NCBI GenBank assembly: GCA_030146915.1
Contig: JASLAT010000034.1
Coordinates: 62,001 to 126,000 of the forward strand
From: Tissierellales bacterium
GTDB taxonomy: Bacteria > Bacillota > Clostridia > Tissierellales > Tissierellaceae
DNA: 64,000 bases
Direction of reading: 5' to 3'
Shown: in pieces, positions 61,907 to 64,000 of the stretch
How positions within the stretch are numbered: the first letter of the stretch is position 1
Layout: every line of letters starts with the position of its first letter
Notes under the pieces: model-generated
Database searches by the model: none
What the model was told of the DNA's origin: nothing
Seen by the model: only the letters and a program-made list of their open reading frames with translations
Translations under genes and position numbers: made by a program

Positions 61907-62815
61907 GTGGTATTATTAGTTGATTTATACCCTAGATTGATAGAAGAATATAGCGTTGATGGTCTTAGTTTTAAAAAACAAAACCACTATACAAGTAAGA
62001 AATTATATACAAAAAGTTTTGCTTTGGACATAAGACATATACTTAAGAAAAATAAAATCGAAAATAAGATTCTATTTTTCTTAGAAGATGAATTTGAAAG
62101 AATATTAAATTGTAAGAAAGTGAATAATGATTTTTTCTATATAGATATATCAGATAATCTTTATAAAGAATTTATATTTTATGATAATAATCGAAATGAA
62201 ATAAAATTTAACCAAGAATCAAGAAAAATAAAACAATCTGAGATAGATAATTTAATTAATTTTTACTATAGCCTTATAAGTAAAGTAGATATAATAGTAG
62301 TTAGCGATACCTTAGATATCTCATATATGGATATTATAAACAAACTCATAAAGATAGCTAGGGTTGAAGATAAAAAAATTATTCTTAAAATTGATAATCA
62401 TAATAGCTTAAAAAGACTAGAGGAAACTCCAGATTATTTGATAGTAAGTGAAAATGTACTCCTTAAGAATAGTTTGATAATACCTGTCTCATTAGATGAG
62501 TATATTTATGTTATAAACGAGCTTAAAAGCAAGGGATTTCATAAAATTATAGTAGACTTAGCTCAAAAGGGTATAATATATATAGAAGATTCTAATATAA
62601 AAAAAATGGAAGCGGACTTACCTTGGTTGGGAGGTGTATCCTTGGATGCCATAGTTGCATCCATATTGATACTATATGGAAAAGATTTAAAAGAAGATCA
62701 CTTTTTGAAATTATTAGCTTCTTATAGGTATAGTTATAGTTCTTATGAATTAGAAAGTATTAGAAAGAAAGATATATTGGAGCTTGTGAACAAATTTAAA
62801 ATAGTTAAATTATAG
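61907..62815 (+). CDS. Degenerate PfkB/ribokinase-like protein
   Basis: This 302-residue protein is not close to any family I can name with certainty, but its layout follows 1-phosphofructokinase/LacC-type PfkB kinases: a VDLYPRLIEEYSVDGL start, VDIIVVSDTLDISY, then KKIILKIDN, and a C-terminal block ending GGVSLDAIVASIL. The substrate-binding GGKGxN reads TKSFALD (residues 35-41) and the anion-hole GAGD reads VSLD (Asp247 kept). It is probably not an active sugar kinase. The start is GTG at 61907 after GAGTGAG. Confidence 0.65.
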   Translation: MVLLVDLYPRLIEEYSVDGLSFKKQNHYTSKKLYTKSFALDIRHILKKNKIENKILFFLEDEFERILNCKKVNNDFFYIDISDNLYKEFIFYDNNRNEIKFNQESRKIKQSEIDNLINFYYSLISKVDIIVVSDTLDISYMDIINKLIKIARVEDKKIILKIDNHNSLKRLEETPDYLIVSENVLLKNSLIIPVSLDEYIYVINELKSKGFHKIIVDLAQKGIIYIEDSNIKKMEADLPWLGGVSLDAIVASILILYGKDLKEDHFLKLLASYRYSYSSYELESIRKKDILELVNKFKIVKL

Positions 62816-62826
62816 GAGGTAATACT

Positions 62827-63468
62827 ATGAATGAGAATATTAAAGAGAATTTGAGTAAGTTAGAATCAAAATTAGAAGAAAATTTTGATAAATTTGCTAA
62901 TTTGACTAAAGCAAAATTAAGTAAAACTATAAAAAATGAAGATACTGTTTTAGTTATTATTGATATCCAAGAAAAATTAGCACCTGTTATAAATAATAAA
63001 GAAGAAATAATAAAAAATAGTAAAATTTTAATTGAAACAGCAAAAACTTTAAATTTTCCAATTATTTTAACAGAACAATATCCTCAGGGATTAGGAGAAA
63101 CTCTTCCTGAGATAAAAGAAGCATTAGAATTTAAAGGTAAGTTTTTTGAAAAAAATTATTTTTCAGCATACAAAGATGAAAGTATAAAGGAATATATAGA
63201 TTCCATAAAAAGACCCAATTTTATCTTATTAGGGATGGAGTCACATATTTGCTTATATCAAACAGCTAGGGATTTACTAATTAAAGGATATAATGTTGTT
63301 ATAGCGGAAGATGCAAGTGGATCAAGAACTAAAAAGAATCATTTAAATGGTATGGAGCTTATAAAAGGATATGGTGGTAGAATCAGCAATACTGAAACAA
63401 TAATGTTCGATCTTTTGTCTAAAGCGGGTACTGAAGAATTTAAAAAACTATCAAAACTAATAAAATAA
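62827..63468 (+). CDS. Isochorismatase-family cysteine hydrolase
   Basis: This 213-residue protein has an extra N-terminal helical stretch of about 35 charged residues, followed by an isochorismatase-like hydrolase domain. The likely triad is Asp46 (IIDIQEK), Lys109 (EKNYFSAY) and Cys142 (SHICLYQTA). Such enzymes hydrolyse amides, for example nicotinamide or ureido compounds; the substrate is unknown here. AGGAGGT precedes the ATG and it sits 11 bp after the PfkB-like gene. Confidence 0.88.
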   Translation: MNENIKENLSKLESKLEENFDKFANLTKAKLSKTIKNEDTVLVIIDIQEKLAPVINNKEEIIKNSKILIETAKTLNFPIILTEQYPQGLGETLPEIKEALEFKGKFFEKNYFSAYKDESIKEYIDSIKRPNFILLGMESHICLYQTARDLLIKGYNVVIAEDASGSRTKKNHLNGMELIKGYGGRISNTETIMFDLLSKAGTEEFKKLSKLIK

Positions 63469-63513
63469 ATAATTTATTTAATAAATATCTATATATGGTA
63501 TAATTATATAAAT

Positions 63514-63545
63514 GGGTTTACTAAATTTTTAGTAAACCTATTTTT
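63514..63545 (+). terminator. Intrinsic terminator after the isochorismatase-family gene
   Basis: GGTTTACTAAA and TTTAGTAAACC form a perfect 11-bp stem with a two-base centre and a T-rich tail. A TATAAT at 63499-63504 lies just upstream, so the hairpin could also sit at the 5' end of the next transcript. Confidence 0.75.
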
Positions 63546-63561
63546 AAAAAGAGGTGATAAA

Positions 63562-64000
63562 ATGGTATTTGCCATTGCTGACTTACACTTTGATAGCATT
63601 GGGGATAAACCTATGGATATTTTTGGTGAAAATTGGGAGGACCATGAAAATAAAATAATAAGTAATTGGAGTGGGCTGGTAGGAGAGAATGATTTGGTTT
63701 TGCTACCAGGTGATATATCTTGGGCTTTGAGACCGGAAGAGGCTTTTGAAGATTTAAAAAAAATAGAGAACTTACCGGGTAAAAAAATTATGATTAAAGG
63801 AAACCATGATTACTGGTGGGATAGTTTAAAAAAGTTAAAAGATTTTGAATTTAAAACCATAGAATATTTGCAAAATAATAGTTATATATATGATGAAATA
63901 GCTATAGCAGGTACTAGAGGTTGGGGTGACATTGAAGTAACCAGAGAAATAGAGAAGGATAATAATATAAAGCATGATGAGAAAATATTTAACAGAGAGC
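63562..64000 (+). CDS. Calcineurin-like metallophosphoesterase (3' partial)
   Basis: The frame opens at ATG 63562 after GAGGTGAT and runs off the window. It encodes at least 146 residues with metallophosphoesterase motifs: IADLHFDS, LLPGDISWA and IKGNHDYWW, which supply the two-metal site. The last visible motif, AGTRGWGD, is typical of a clostridial/Bacillus family of uncharacterised phosphoesterases. The C-terminal metal His residues lie beyond the window. Confidence 0.9.
   Translation, partial: MVFAIADLHFDSIGDKPMDIFGENWEDHENKIISNWSGLVGENDLVLLPGDISWALRPEEAFEDLKKIENLPGKKIMIKGNHDYWWDSLKKLKDFEFKTIEYLQNNSYIYDEIAIAGTRGWGDIEVTREIEKDNNIKHDEKIFNRE

Noticed and set aside
1..64000. Mobile elements, CRISPR arrays, prophage or toxin-antitoxin modules
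   Set aside because: No transposase, integrase, direct-repeat array, phage structural gene or paired toxin-antitoxin genes were visible; base composition and gene style are uniform across the window.

Overview
This 64 kb window is chromosomal DNA from a very AT-rich, low-G+C Gram-positive anaerobe, most likely an amino-acid-fermenting member of Clostridia/Tissierellia. The evidence is the strong AAGGAGG-type ribosome binding sites, frequent TTG and GTG starts, the Firmicute gene order around rpoD, oxygen-sensitive enzymes (NfnAB-type oxidoreductase, iron-sulfur L-serine dehydratase, 2-hydroxyacyl-CoA dehydratase-type activator), the cobalt-early (anaerobic) cobalamin pathway and a type A RNase P RNA. 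The species assignment is inference; no rRNA gene is present.

Region 1 (1-20,446) is a nearly unbroken plus-strand housekeeping block: prmA (5' truncated), rsmE, mtaB, a HIT protein, rpsU, yqeY, an NfeD-like gene with floA, phoH, ybeY, a kinase-phosphatase fusion (DgkA-PAP2), cdd, era, recO, glyQS, ccpN, a PPDK regulator, dgt, dnaG, rpoD, trmK, a Nif3-like gene and rnpB. It covers translation, RNA maturation, replication priming and the primary sigma factor.

Region 2 (20,447-40,278) is mixed: a cation efflux protein, a secreted NlpC/P60 hydrolase, two tandem NhaC-family antiporters, a variant FolD, a decayed bioA remnant, a minus-strand class A penicillin-binding protein, hflX, a Nudix-fold protein with a broken Nudix box, a YigZ protein, a CoA-binding protein, ammonia-dependent nadE, a YebC-family regulator, an orphan secreted protein and a 1417-residue dehydratase activator.

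Region 3 (40,279-52,616) is the cobalamin (vitamin B12) cluster: cbiP, cbiB, a cobalamin riboswitch with terminator, then cbiL, cobD, cbiK, cbiA, cbiC, cbiD, cbiE, cbiT, cbiF, cbiG, cbiH, cbiJ and a small cysteine-rich protein. The most notable observation is here. CbiP has lost its whole glutaminase domain, and CbiA keeps the domain but has Ser in place of the catalytic Cys and a degraded His motif. Together they suggest a corrin amidation route fed by free ammonia rather than glutamine.

Region 4 (52,617-64,000) has a YitT protein, a third NhaC-family antiporter, a phosphohexomutase, an NfnAB-like pair, L-serine dehydratase sdaAB/sdaAA (minus strand), an MBL-fold hydrolase, a degenerate PfkB-like protein that lacks its substrate and anion-hole motifs, an isochorismatase-family hydrolase and a 3'-truncated metallophosphoesterase. 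All three NhaC genes carry a related CAAAAGTC-type sequence in their upstream regions.

No tRNA gene, CRISPR array, transposase or prophage gene was found.
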